A stretch of DNA of 64,000 nucleotides from ZC4RG17 sp036259475. GTDB taxonomy: Bacteria > Actinomycetota > Acidimicrobiia > Spongiisociales > ZC4RG35. Both the position numbers and the translations under genes were made by a program. The stretch covers positions 15,486 through 79,485 of the forward strand of contig DATABS010000059.1 in NCBI GenBank assembly GCA_036259475.1, given 5' to 3'. This document shows positions 8,839-16,918 of the stretch, in pieces (position 1 is the first letter of the stretch; the number at the start of each line of letters is the position of its first letter). The notes under the pieces were generated by a model that saw only the letters and a program-made list of their open reading frames with translations, was not told the DNA's origin and ran no database searches.

Positions 8839-9523
8839 GCTGTCGTTGCCAATCCCGGTCGATAGCGCCGTCGTAGAAACGTTCGGGATGCTCGATGGCC
8901 CAGAGCTGCTTCCGGATGATGTAGTTGTCCCGCTCCAACGAAAATGCGGTCGCCAGAAGCTTGATTGCCTCTGGCCGGTCCTTCCGGCGTAGAGCTTCAA
9001 CGGCGCCGTGGAACAATCGCCTCACCTCTGGAGACCAGCTGCTCTCGTCCGGTTCGAATAAGGGGATCGATTGCCCATCCAGCCATTCATCTATCAGGCT
9101 CCGTGTTTCGGCGCGTCTGACGTCGAAGCCTCCCGCGACAACGGCGTCGACAACACCGTCCGGTCCGACCAGCAATCCATTGGGTATCGCCCTGAAGCCG
9201 AAGGTCTGAGCCAGCAGCCCTTCAGCATCGACCAGGACCGGGAACGCTCCTTCAACTTGTCGGGCGAAGCGCGCAGGGGCTTCGCCGCCTTGAGTATCGA
9301 CAGCAACGGCCACGAAGCCGAGGCCGGACGACCGTTGGAGGAAATCCTGCCAGACCGGCAGTTGCTCCCTACAGCGTCACCAGGACGCCCACATGAACAC
9401 TATGAAGTTCTCGCCGCCGCCAGCGGAAAGCGGCTTGAGCGAGCCGTCCAGGTCCGGGAACGAGAATGCGGGAAGCGAAGCACCGACGCCGAGGAACCGG
9501 TTGCCCGGATCATGACCGTTCAT
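8819..9523 (-). CDS. TlpA/AhpC-like redoxin, predicted selenoprotein (in-frame TGA at codon 49)
   Basis: Reading from ATG 9523 (GGGAG about 8 nt upstream) to the stop at 8819 gives 234 codons interrupted only by TGA at 9379-9377. Codons before and after form one redoxin: PAFSFPDLDGS, then FMWASW-TGA-R-C-REQLP, then the cis-Pro segment RAIPNGLLVGPDG. In this family WASW is followed by the redox Cys, so TGA sits exactly there and a U49-R-C51 motif is predicted. A SECIS-like hairpin follows the TGA. After about residue 135 comes a helical C-terminal domain (IIRKQLWAIEHPERFYDG). Likely a thiol/selenol oxidoreductase or peroxidase. If TGA were a true stop, only a 165-residue piece without redox centre would remain. 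No signal peptide is evident. Confidence 0.75.
9337..9369 (-). promoter_or_regulatory. SECIS-like hairpin downstream of the TGA codon
   Basis: On the mRNA, 15 nt after the UGA, CUGCC (9361-9357) and GGCAG (9351-9347) form a perfect 5-bp stem around the loop GGUCU (9356-9352). An outer helix GGAG/CUCC (9368-9365 with 9340-9337) is possible. The loop begins at nt 21 after the UGA and opens with GG, as expected for bacterial SelB-binding hairpins; the E. coli fdhF element also presents GGUC at its tip. The element lies wholly inside the coding sequence, as is normal in bacteria. Confidence 0.65.
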
Positions 9524-9604
9524 CACTGTCTCCCATCTCTCAGGGAAACGGTATCGAGGTTACCGGCGCGTGGCGGAAAGGACAGGTGACAGCTCAAATT
9601 GGTC

Positions 9605-10864
9605 TCAGGTTTCAACCGGTTGTCCTCTCCTCGCCAGGTTGCCCTCCAGCGGTTTGAGAAGGCGGAACAGCAAGGCCGATCCCAGCGCTGCGACACCGGC
9701 GATGATGAACGAACCATAGATCGACTGGACCATCATCAGACCGGCGAAGGCCACCGGAGCGATGAATTTACCGAAGTTCCGGATGGCACCGGTCCAAGAC
9801 ACGAAACTGGCGCGTTGTTCGGTGTCTGTGGCCGCAGCCACGAAGGAGTTTACGAAGACGCCCATCGCCCCGTCGCCGGCCCCATAGACCAACGCCGCTC
9901 CCAGGATCGCGCCGGACCACGGCATGACCACCATTCCGATCAGGGAAGCGCCCATCGCGATCGAACCTCCCATGACCCACCATGTCGGATGACCTAACCG
10001 CGCCAAACGCCCCGACAAGGCCGCCAGGACCGCTCCCGTCAACGAAGCCGCGCCTACGGCCAACCCGGCGAAGGTAGGACTGAGTGACCGCGTGGTGACG
10101 AGAAACAACGGAAGGAAGGTCAGGATGCAGAATTTGAGGAACATCCGCAGGAAGCCGCTGTATTGCAGTGCAACGATCGGTGCGCGCCGAAAAAGGCTCA
10201 ACAGAGCTTTCACCTTGGGTGCGTGTCGGGACGAGGTCGGTCCCAGCGACGGCGGGTCTTCCAGGTAGATCAGCACGACCACGCCGAGCGGAATCGCGGC
10301 TGCCTGCCCGAGCCATGGCCAAAACCAATCCATCGACGCGAGGAACCCACCGATGACCGGTGGCACCGTATCGGCGATGCTGATGGCGACGGACCGCCCG
10401 CCCAGAGCACCGACCAGCTCGGGACCGTTGAATGAGTCGCCCAGGATGGTCATAGTCAGAGGCAGCAGACCGGCGAACGCCAGACCCTGCACGAACCGAA
10501 TCACCAGGAATTGGGTGAAGTCAGAAGTCGTCGCCAGGAGGACGCCGCAGACACCGAACAAGAGCAGCGACGAGCCGAAAACGATGCGTCGTCCGACCCT
10601 GTCCGCCACCATCCCGATCGGAATGGAGGCCAACGTAGCCGGCAGCAGATAGACGCTCATCACTAGGGCGAGATCGTTCTCGGTCAGCCCCAAGCTCTCC
10701 TGCATGACCGGCAAGGACGGGGCGATCATCTGCACCCCTGTCAGGGCTACTCCAGCCCCAAGCCATGCGAGCCAGGCGTTGCGCCGGGCCGTGTGGACGT
10801 CGAGCTGGTCGCCGAGTCGGGTCTTCACGGACCCGGGACTAGGTTGCCCGGTGCCGTTTGACAA
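9605..10864 (-). CDS. MFS transporter (12 TM)
   Basis: 419 residues with about twelve hydrophobic helices. The motif-A loop IGMVADRVGRRIVFG follows helix 2, and APSLPVMQESLGLTENDLALVMSVYLLP is typical of the DHA-like drug/metabolite carriers. It lies 81 bases upstream (on the minus strand) of the redoxin gene and overlaps the preceding AAA ATPase gene by 26 bases, so it probably forms one transcript with it. Likely import or efflux of an organic substrate of the surrounding catabolic genes. Confidence 0.87.
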   Translation of the reverse strand: MSNGTGQPSPGSVKTRLGDQLDVHTARRNAWLAWLGAGVALTGVQMIAPSLPVMQESLGLTENDLALVMSVYLLPATLASIPIGMVADRVGRRIVFGSSLLLFGVCGVLLATTSDFTQFLVIRFVQGLAFAGLLPLTMTILGDSFNGPELVGALGGRSVAISIADTVPPVIGGFLASMDWFWPWLGQAAAIPLGVVVLIYLEDPPSLGPTSSRHAPKVKALLSLFRRAPIVALQYSGFLRMFLKFCILTFLPLFLVTTRSLSPTFAGLAVGAASLTGAVLAALSGRLARLGHPTWWVMGGSIAMGASLIGMVVMPWSGAILGAALVYGAGDGAMGVFVNSFVAAATDTEQRASFVSWTGAIRNFGKFIAPVAFAGLMMVQSIYGSFIIAGVAALGSALLFRLLKPLEGNLARRGQPVET

Positions 10865-11714
10865 CCGAGTCGAGCTCCGGATACGTGAAGGGCGCTGAAG
10901 GGTCGGGACGAGTCACCAAGGCTTCGAGGACGAGCTTGCGGACGGCACGCCCGCTTTGTCCTTCCAGGGCTGTTGCCAACTCGAGGATCTCGTCGTCCGA
11001 TATGGCGGACTGGCGCAGTTCCCGCAGCGTGTCCCGCAGGATCTCGGCGAGGGTTTCGGCATCTGGGAGGCCGATTTCTATCGCCAGATCCAGGCGGTCG
11101 AGGAGTGCCTCGTCGAGGGCGGCCGAGAAGTTGGAGGTAGCGACGATCAGCACGTTCTTTGCCATGGAGGCGAGAAAGTCGACGCCGCGCAGAGCGGCCT
11201 CCGTCGCTCGCATCACATCGACCGGGTCGCGGCCGCCAGTGGCGAGTGTCCTCGCCGTAACGAGGCTGTCGACCTCATCAACCGCGACGATGACCGGCGG
11301 TCCCTTCGCCGCCAGCTCTGGTAGTGACTTTTCGAGCAGGTTGACGACGTTGCGCTGGCTTTCTCCCAGCATCTGACTCGGCAACGCATGGGGATCGACC
11401 TCGGCGAAGATCACTTCTTTCCCTTCAGCGGCGAAGTCCTCCGCCACCACGTGCGCGAGGCCGCGGACTAGAGACGACTTGCCCGTTCCCGGCGGCCCGT
11501 ATAGGAGGGCCATCCCGTGTACCGGAAGACCCACCGGCGAGAACTCGGCCCGGTGCCGGAGGGCGAAATCGGCGTATGCCCGCAGGCGGCTCTTGAGATC
11601 CGGGTCGACGTAGATTCGTTCCCACCAGTCCCTCCATCCGGGCTGGGGGAGGACGAGCCACCGGAGGAACCCGTAGCGATCCTCACGCCATTGGGGTGAG
11701 CCTTCGTCAGGCAT
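10839..11714 (-). CDS. AAA-family ATPase
   Basis: 291 residues with a single AAA module. Walker A is GPPGTGKSS at about residues 73-81, Walker B with the catalytic acids is VIVAVDEVDSL, and NVLIVATSNFSAALDEALLDRLD supplies sensor 1 and the Arg-containing region. The N-terminal roughly 60 residues (WREDRYGFLRWLVLPQPGW) are not a known domain to me. Its start overlaps the cupin gene by 8 bases and its end overlaps the MFS gene by 26, a tight operon. AAA proteins in catabolic operons often remodel or load metal enzymes; here the bicupin would be a candidate client, but that is speculation. Confidence 0.82.
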   Translation of the reverse strand: MPDEGSPQWREDRYGFLRWLVLPQPGWRDWWERIYVDPDLKSRLRAYADFALRHRAEFSPVGLPVHGMALLYGPPGTGKSSLVRGLAHVVAEDFAAEGKEVIFAEVDPHALPSQMLGESQRNVVNLLEKSLPELAAKGPPVIVAVDEVDSLVTARTLATGGRDPVDVMRATEAALRGVDFLASMAKNVLIVATSNFSAALDEALLDRLDLAIEIGLPDAETLAEILRDTLRELRQSAISDDEILELATALEGQSGRAVRKLVLEALVTRPDPSAPFTYPELDSVVKRHRAT

Positions 11715-12747
11715 CCGGGCGGCCTGCCTGAGGATCAGGCCACACCACTCCGCTCAGGTCGGGAGCGTCGAGTTTGGGAGGTTCCTCGAACAGGCTCATC
11801 GGCGCCAACAGCGCGCTCATGGCCATGTAGAGAGTGTCGAAGTTGTGGACCCGAATCAGGGAAGCGATCTCCGAATCGGAGGCGTTGAAGTGTTGATGCC
11901 AGGCCCAATGATCGACGACGACGAGGTCTCCCGGCCCCCACTCGTAGCGCTCGTCGTCGACGATGCTGTAGCCCTGTCCCGTAACACCGTACAGCCAGGC
12001 TTCGCCGCCATGGCGGTGCCTGGACTGGAAAAGGCCGGGGGCGAGCTGGTGCATGACTGCCGTCAATCCCTGTGTCCGATGGCCGATCGTGCTGTCGACG
12101 AGGAAGCCGCTTCGGGCTCCGCGAGGTGAGACACGGAAGTTGATGTCGTCGTAGGCGGTCAGCACCCTCGACTCCTTGAAGCCCGAGCCGGTGGAAGCCA
12201 GACGCCTGAGACGGTTCGAGTAGGGATCGGCGCCGAGACCGACCTCCTCGGTCGCCGGAGCTGGGGGCAGGTCGTTGGCGTCAGCATCTCCGGCGTCTTC
12301 CAGGACGGCGAGTCCTAGGAGTTCCACAAGCGGTTCGACGCTGAATGATATGAACTTGGCCGTCTTGCTTCCCTCGTTTCCGTGACGGTGCCAGGCCCAA
12401 CCGGGAATGTAGATGGTGTCCCACGGCCGCCAGTCGTGTCGGCGCCCGTTCACCTCAGTCCAACCGGAGCCGTCAGTCACGAACAGAATGGCGTCCCACG
12501 AGTGTCTGTGGACGGTTGAGACCACTCCCGGATCGATCTCATGGGTGTTGGCGTCGAGCACCAGACTGGGCTCGTCGCCATCCGCACTGACCATGACGCC
12601 CCGACGCATGCGGCGCGGGGTGTCCTCGACCTTGATGTCCTCGCCTTTGATGATGATCCGCTGGTGATCCTTCCAGTACTGGAGGATGTCACCTCGTCGT
12701 TGTTTCTGGACCTCGTAATGAGAGGTTGTAGTTCGCGTCTCAGTCAC
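11707..12747 (-). CDS. two-domain cupin protein (gentisate dioxygenase-like bicupin)
   Basis: 346 residues from GTG 12747. The N-terminal cupin shows VVSTVHRHSWDAILFVTDGSG then WAWHRHGN; the C-terminal one shows LFQSRHRHGGEAWLYG then WAWHQHFN. Each half therefore has an H-x-H...E type first motif and a His in the second, suitable for Fe or Mn. Bicupins of this size include gentisate 1,2-dioxygenase and related ring-cleaving enzymes, but the sequence does not identify a substrate. The open frame extends upstream to 13191 only as the antisense of the next gene. GTG 12747 is the first plausible start; a TGGATCCA palindrome lies 37 bases upstream. Confidence 0.8.
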   Translation of the reverse strand: MTETRTTTSHYEVQKQRRGDILQYWKDHQRIIIKGEDIKVEDTPRRMRRGVMVSADGDEPSLVLDANTHEIDPGVVSTVHRHSWDAILFVTDGSGWTEVNGRRHDWRPWDTIYIPGWAWHRHGNEGSKTAKFISFSVEPLVELLGLAVLEDAGDADANDLPPAPATEEVGLGADPYSNRLRRLASTGSGFKESRVLTAYDDINFRVSPRGARSGFLVDSTIGHRTQGLTAVMHQLAPGLFQSRHRHGGEAWLYGVTGQGYSIVDDERYEWGPGDLVVVDHWAWHQHFNASDSEIASLIRVHNFDTLYMAMSALLAPMSLFEEPPKLDAPDLSGVVWPDPQAGRPDA

Positions 12748-12782
12748 AGCACCATCCGGGTCGCGTGCCGCCGAGCATAGCG

Positions 12783-12794
12783 ATTGGATCCAAT
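12783..12794. promoter_or_regulatory. putative operator ATTGGATCCAAT, with a second half-like copy at 12849-12858
   Basis: ATTGGATCCAAT is a perfect 12-bp palindrome in the divergent gap between the cupin (start 12747, minus) and the CoxG-like gene (start 12914, plus). A degenerate copy, AGGATCCAAT, lies at 12849-12858. One site near each divergent promoter suggests joint control of the cupin unit and the molybdenum hydroxylase operon. The ATTGG-CCAAT symmetry recalls FadR/PdhR-type GntR operators. Confidence 0.5.
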
Positions 12795-12913
12795 CCCATT
12801 CCAACCCGTCCGGACGTCGAATTTTCGACACAAGTGGATTTTGGAAATAGGATCCAATCGCGAATGTGTGTCCAAAGGGAACGAGAGCGGAGCAGGCCGA
12901 GGCAGCGGACCTG

Positions 12914-13366
12914 ATGCCAACGGTCGATTTCGAGCGCTCTGTCCAAGTGGACGCCTCGCCCCACGAGGTATGGGAGAAACTCACCACGCCAGAACTCGTG
13001 GCAGGCTGGGTCAGCATCGTCGACGACGTGCACGAAATCGAACGGCTGTCCCGGTACACGGCGGTCCTCACCGACAGGCTGGGCCCCTTTCGTCTTTCGG
13101 CGGATCTGGAGATAGCGGTGACCGATATCGAGGAGCAGAAGCAGATCACGTTTCGGGCGGATGGGGAAGACCGCCAGGTTGCCTCCCGCATTCAAGTCCA
13201 GGCAACGATGGCCCTCACGCAAACGGATAACGGCACCGACATTGGCGTCAACGGCCGCTACGAGGTGACTGGTCGGGTGGCAACTCTGGGCTCTTCGATG
13301 ATCCGCGCCAAGGGGGACAAGATCCTCCAGGAGTTCTTCGCCGCGGCGTCGCGCGAGTTGGGATGA
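12914..13366 (+). CDS. SRPBCC-family CoxG-like protein
   Basis: 150 residues from ATG 12914 (a GTG at 12866 is also in frame and would add 16 residues). FERSVQVDASPHEVWEKLTTPEL at the N-terminus is the typical opening of CoxG, the START-like protein encoded with CO-dehydrogenase-type molybdenum hydroxylases and thought to help anchor or assemble the enzyme at the membrane. There is no membrane tail, unlike some CoxG. It is followed with a 4-nt overlap by the FAD subunit, which supports the assignment. First gene of an operon running to at least 25010. Confidence 0.82.
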   Translation: MPTVDFERSVQVDASPHEVWEKLTTPELVAGWVSIVDDVHEIERLSRYTAVLTDRLGPFRLSADLEIAVTDIEEQKQITFRADGEDRQVASRIQVQATMALTQTDNGTDIGVNGRYEVTGRVATLGSSMIRAKGDKILQEFFAAASRELG

Positions 13367-14160
13367 GTGTCCTCCCTCCTTTCGAACTCGTCCGACCGCC
13401 TGACCTGGGTGGAGCTCTGGAGGCGCTCTCCGCCGATCATCTGCCCTACGCCGGCGGGACGGAGCTCCTCTTGGCAATGCGGCAGGGACTGCTTCGACCG
13501 GCCGCCCTCGTCGACCTGAAGGGCGTTCGGGAGCTTTCAGGTATCAGCGTGATAGACGGGTCGATCGTGATTGGCGGCGCCGTTACTCACCGCACCGCCT
13601 CCCATGCCGGTGAGGTGCGGGCGTCGCTTCCCGCCCTGGCTGAGGTTCTGCAGCGAGTCGGTAGCCCCAGGGTGCGCTCGGTCGGGACACTCGGAGGGAA
13701 TCTGTGTTTCGCAGAGCCAAAGTCGGACGTGGCGACGATCCTCATCGCCCTGGGAGCCGAGGTCGAGCTCGCATCGACCGACGGTGCCCGCGTCATGCCA
13801 GTTGCCGACTTGCTTGCCGGGCCCTACACCACCGTCCGCGAAGAGAACGAGCTGCTCACCTCGATCTCCGTTCCGGTGGTCGACGACCGCAAGGTGGTGT
13901 ACGAGAAATTCCAGACGATGGAGCGCCCAACCGTAGCCGTGGCCGGCGTCGCCGAACCGGACGGGTCACGGAGAGTGGTGGTGGGCGCCGTAGGGGGACG
14001 GCCTGAAACCTTTGCAATCGGACCGGACGGGCACGATCCGGAGGAGATCGAAGAGTCACTCGAGATCTTTCCGGACCTGACCGGTACTGAGAGCTACAAG
14101 CGACACATCGTGTCGCTGCTCCTGGCAAGAGTGGTGCGGCGACTCGGGTGGACTACATGA
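13363..14160 (+). CDS. FAD-binding medium subunit of a xanthine dehydrogenase/CODH-type molybdenum hydroxylase
   Basis: 265 residues, close to the family norm (about 280). The FAD pyrophosphate-binding segments LPYAGGTELLLAM and VGTLGGNLCFAEP are visible. It passes electrons from the 2Fe-2S subunit to FAD and then to an external acceptor. ATG 13363 overlaps the CoxG-like stop by four bases, and its own stop overlaps the start of the Fe-S subunit (ATGA), so the three subunits are coupled. Order CoxG-M-S-L differs from the classic coxMSL...G clusters. Confidence 0.9.
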   Translation: MSVLPPFELVRPPDLGGALEALSADHLPYAGGTELLLAMRQGLLRPAALVDLKGVRELSGISVIDGSIVIGGAVTHRTASHAGEVRASLPALAEVLQRVGSPRVRSVGTLGGNLCFAEPKSDVATILIALGAEVELASTDGARVMPVADLLAGPYTTVREENELLTSISVPVVDDRKVVYEKFQTMERPTVAVAGVAEPDGSRRVVVGAVGGRPETFAIGPDGHDPEEIEESLEIFPDLTGTESYKRHIVSLLLARVVRRLGWTT

Positions 14161-14636
14161 CCGATGTGACACTCACCACCCAGATCAACGGCCGCCCCCA
14201 GACCGCAACGATCGCGCCGCGGTTGAGCTTGGCCGAGTTCCTGAGAGATGGCCTGGGGCTGACTGGTACCAAACTCAGCTGCGAGATGCAGGTGTGCGGG
14301 GCCTGCACCGTCCTGGTCGATGGCCTTCCCGTCAGCTCGTGCAACTATCTGGCCGCCGACGTGGATGGCAGAGAAGTGCTGACCATCGAGGGGCTCGCCA
14401 CCGGTCCTGAATTGCATCCGATCCAGAAGGCGTTCATCGACAAGTTCGCTATGCAATGCGGATACTGCACGCCCGGCTTTGTGATGATGACCAAAGCGCT
14501 TCTCGACGAGGTCGCCGACCCGAGCACGGATGAGATCGCCGACCACTTCGAAGCAAACATATGTCGCTGCACCGGTTATCAGCCGATCGTCGCCGCGGTG
14601 AGAGAAGCGGCCAGCTTGATACGGGAGGACCGGTGA
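14157..14636 (+). CDS. 2Fe-2S small subunit of the molybdenum hydroxylase
   Basis: 159 residues. Cluster ligands are visible: Cys42, Cys47, Cys50 and Cys62 in the plant-ferredoxin-like domain (SCEMQVCGACTVLV...SSC), then CGYC and CRCTGY in the all-helical domain. ATG 14157 is chosen over GTG 14148 because ATGA overlaps the upstream stop. It relays electrons between the molybdopterin site and FAD. Confidence 0.92.
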   Translation: MTDVTLTTQINGRPQTATIAPRLSLAEFLRDGLGLTGTKLSCEMQVCGACTVLVDGLPVSSCNYLAADVDGREVLTIEGLATGPELHPIQKAFIDKFAMQCGYCTPGFVMMTKALLDEVADPSTDEIADHFEANICRCTGYQPIVAAVREAASLIREDR

Positions 14637-16918
14637 AAGGAGTCAGTGCAGGCAACGCCGTGCCACGGGTAGACGCCCGTGACAAGGTCACCGGCGCAGC
14701 CCGCTTTGCCATCGACTTCTCGACGGCCGGGATGCTGCATGGAAAGGTCGTGCGTTCCACCCGCGCCCACGCCACCATCCGGGCGATCTCCAAAGACGCC
14801 GCATTGGCGGTTCCCGGCGTAGCGGCGGTCGTCACCGGATCCGATCTCGAGGGCCTCTTCCCTAGGTTCGGCCACGTCGTCGCCGATCATCCGATTCTGG
14901 CTCTTGGACGGGTCCGCTACTTCGGCGAGCCGGTCGCGCTGGTGATCGGCACCTCGCCTCACGCCGCGGCCGACGGAGGCGAGAAAGTCGAAATCTCATA
15001 CGACGACTTGCCGACGGTCATGACACCACACGAAGCGATGGCTGACGGCGCCCCGCTCCTACACGATGAGGAGTATGCCCAGGGTGACCGCTCGTTCGCC
15101 GAGGCGCGCTCGGAGAGAAAGCTCTCAAACCTCGCGCACGAGGCAATTCTCGGCTGGGGAGATGTGGACTCCGCCTTCCAGGAAGCGGCGGTAGTAGTGG
15201 AGAGCCAGGTCCATTTTCCGATGCTGTACGCCTATGCGATGGAGCCATACAACGCCGTTGCGGCGTTCGACGACGGCACGCTGGAAATCGTCTCGACTGC
15301 GCAACATCCATTCCAGGTCCGCGACGACCTGGCTCGCGTGTTCGGGTTGCCGCTGAATCGGGTGAGGGTGCGCTCGCCCCTCCTCGGTGGCGGATACGGC
15401 TCCAAGTCGTACACCAAGGTGGAGCCGCTGGCTGCGGTCGGCGCGTGGGCAACGGGGCAGCCGGTCCGAGTTGCCCTCGACGTGGAAGAGTCGATCCTGA
15501 CGACCCGGGCCGATTCCGCCACGATCGATGTCCGAACGGGACTCGACAAAGAGGGCCGCATCCTCGCGAGGGACTTCGACATTCTCTTCAACACGGGCGC
15601 CTACGTCGACAACGGTTCGCTCGTGCTCGCCAAGGCGGTTCACCGTTGCATGGGCCCCTATCGCATCCCCAACCTACGGGTCAGAGGGAGAGCCTTCTAC
15701 ACCAACACCGTTCCGTCCTCCTCCTACAGGGGCTTTGGCGCCCCCCAGGGGACGTTCGCGGGAGAGACCAACCTCGACCGAGCGGCCGACAAGCTGGGCC
15801 TCGATCCCGCAGAGGTGAGGAGACGCAATCTCGTCCGTCCCGGTGAACGGCATTTGCCCGGAAAGCGAGGAATGGACGCCGACCTCATCGCGGACCTCGA
15901 CATCGTCGTCGAGAAGCTCGGCTGGGGCCAGGAGTCGCCGCCCGGTCGCGGGATCGGCTTTGCCTGCTCCGCCTCTGACGCCGGGGCGTTCCCCGTATCC
16001 ACCGCCACCGTTCGCTTGCTGGCGGACGGTTCCGTGATGGTCCTCACCGGCTCGACCGAGATGGGCCAGGGAAGCCGCACTGCCCTGGCGCAGATCGCCG
16101 CGACGGAGCTCGGTATTGATCTGGATCGAGTTCGGGTCGTCCAGTCGGACACGTTCGGGACACCCTACGAACGCACGACAGGCGCGTCGCGGACAACGAC
16201 ACTCACTGGGCTGGCGGTCCAAAGGGCTTGTCGGGAGGCCTTGCGCCAGCTCGAGGAAATCGGCGCCGAGTTGATGGAGTGCCGGATCGAGGAGGTGAAG
16301 ACCGCCGAAGGAGTCGTCGCCGGTCCGGATCGTGAGATCGGCTTCGACGTGGCTGTGCAGGATTGGTTCGGCGGTCGGCAAGGAGAAGTGGTCGGACACG
16401 GCGTGGTCCGCCGAGCCGGTGAGCTGGAGGAGCTGCCTCCGTTCTGGGAGATCGGGATGGTAGGAGTCGATGTCTCGGTCGACCGGGACTCCGGCCGGGT
16501 CACGGTGGAGCACCTCGTGACGGTCGGGGACGTGGGGTATGCCATAAATCCTGCTCTGGTCGAAGGCCAGGACCTGGGCGCGGCGACACAAGGGCTGGGA
16601 ATGGCCCTGTACGAGCAGCTCATCTACGACGGCCCCCAGCTCGTCAACCCCAACATCGTCGAGTACCGCGTCCCTCGAATGGTCGACATGCCGTCGCAGA
16701 TCGATTGCGTGATCGTGGAACGCTCCGACGGCGTTGGACCGTACGGAGCCAAAGGAGGCGGGGAGGGATCGCTCAACCCCGTTGCGGCGGCGGTCACGTC
16801 AGCGGTGGCTCGGGCGATCGGCATATGGCCTGATCGTCTGCCTCTCACTCCGGAGGCAGTGTGGGAACTGATGAATAAAAGGGAAGAGAGCGACGGCGAC
16901 GAGGTGACAGATGCGTGA
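14633..16918 (+). CDS. molybdopterin-binding large subunit, xanthine dehydrogenase family
   Basis: 761 residues from GTG 14633, which overlaps the previous TGA (GTGA). Motifs in order: GNAVPRVDARDKVTGAARFA, the pterin-binding GGGYGSKS region, YRGFGAPQ in the active-site loop, EMGQGSRTALAQ, and AKGGGEGSLNP with the presumed catalytic Glu. The loop is of the xanthine-dehydrogenase kind (YRGFGxPQ), not the CODH form I AYRCSFR, so CO is unlikely to be the substrate. These enzymes hydroxylate heteroaromatic rings or aldehydes with water. A hydantoinase-type ring opener follows two genes later. Confidence 0.9.
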   Translation: MKGVSAGNAVPRVDARDKVTGAARFAIDFSTAGMLHGKVVRSTRAHATIRAISKDAALAVPGVAAVVTGSDLEGLFPRFGHVVADHPILALGRVRYFGEPVALVIGTSPHAAADGGEKVEISYDDLPTVMTPHEAMADGAPLLHDEEYAQGDRSFAEARSERKLSNLAHEAILGWGDVDSAFQEAAVVVESQVHFPMLYAYAMEPYNAVAAFDDGTLEIVSTAQHPFQVRDDLARVFGLPLNRVRVRSPLLGGGYGSKSYTKVEPLAAVGAWATGQPVRVALDVEESILTTRADSATIDVRTGLDKEGRILARDFDILFNTGAYVDNGSLVLAKAVHRCMGPYRIPNLRVRGRAFYTNTVPSSSYRGFGAPQGTFAGETNLDRAADKLGLDPAEVRRRNLVRPGERHLPGKRGMDADLIADLDIVVEKLGWGQESPPGRGIGFACSASDAGAFPVSTATVRLLADGSVMVLTGSTEMGQGSRTALAQIAATELGIDLDRVRVVQSDTFGTPYERTTGASRTTTLTGLAVQRACREALRQLEEIGAELMECRIEEVKTAEGVVAGPDREIGFDVAVQDWFGGRQGEVVGHGVVRRAGELEELPPFWEIGMVGVDVSVDRDSGRVTVEHLVTVGDVGYAINPALVEGQDLGAATQGLGMALYEQLIYDGPQLVNPNIVEYRVPRMVDMPSQIDCVIVERSDGVGPYGAKGGGEGSLNPVAAAVTSAVARAIGIWPDRLPLTPEAVWELMNKREESDGDEVTDA

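Noticed and set aside
8819..9313. A separate 165-residue thioredoxin-like gene starting at GTG 9313
   Set aside because: It would lack the redox motif and a ribosome site, while the upstream frame encodes the missing N-terminal half; a single TGA-containing gene is the better reading.
14633..16918. True CO dehydrogenase (coxL) assignment
   Set aside because: The active-site loop is YRGFGAPQ, not the form I AYRCSFR, so xanthine-dehydrogenase-family hydroxylase is the safer call.
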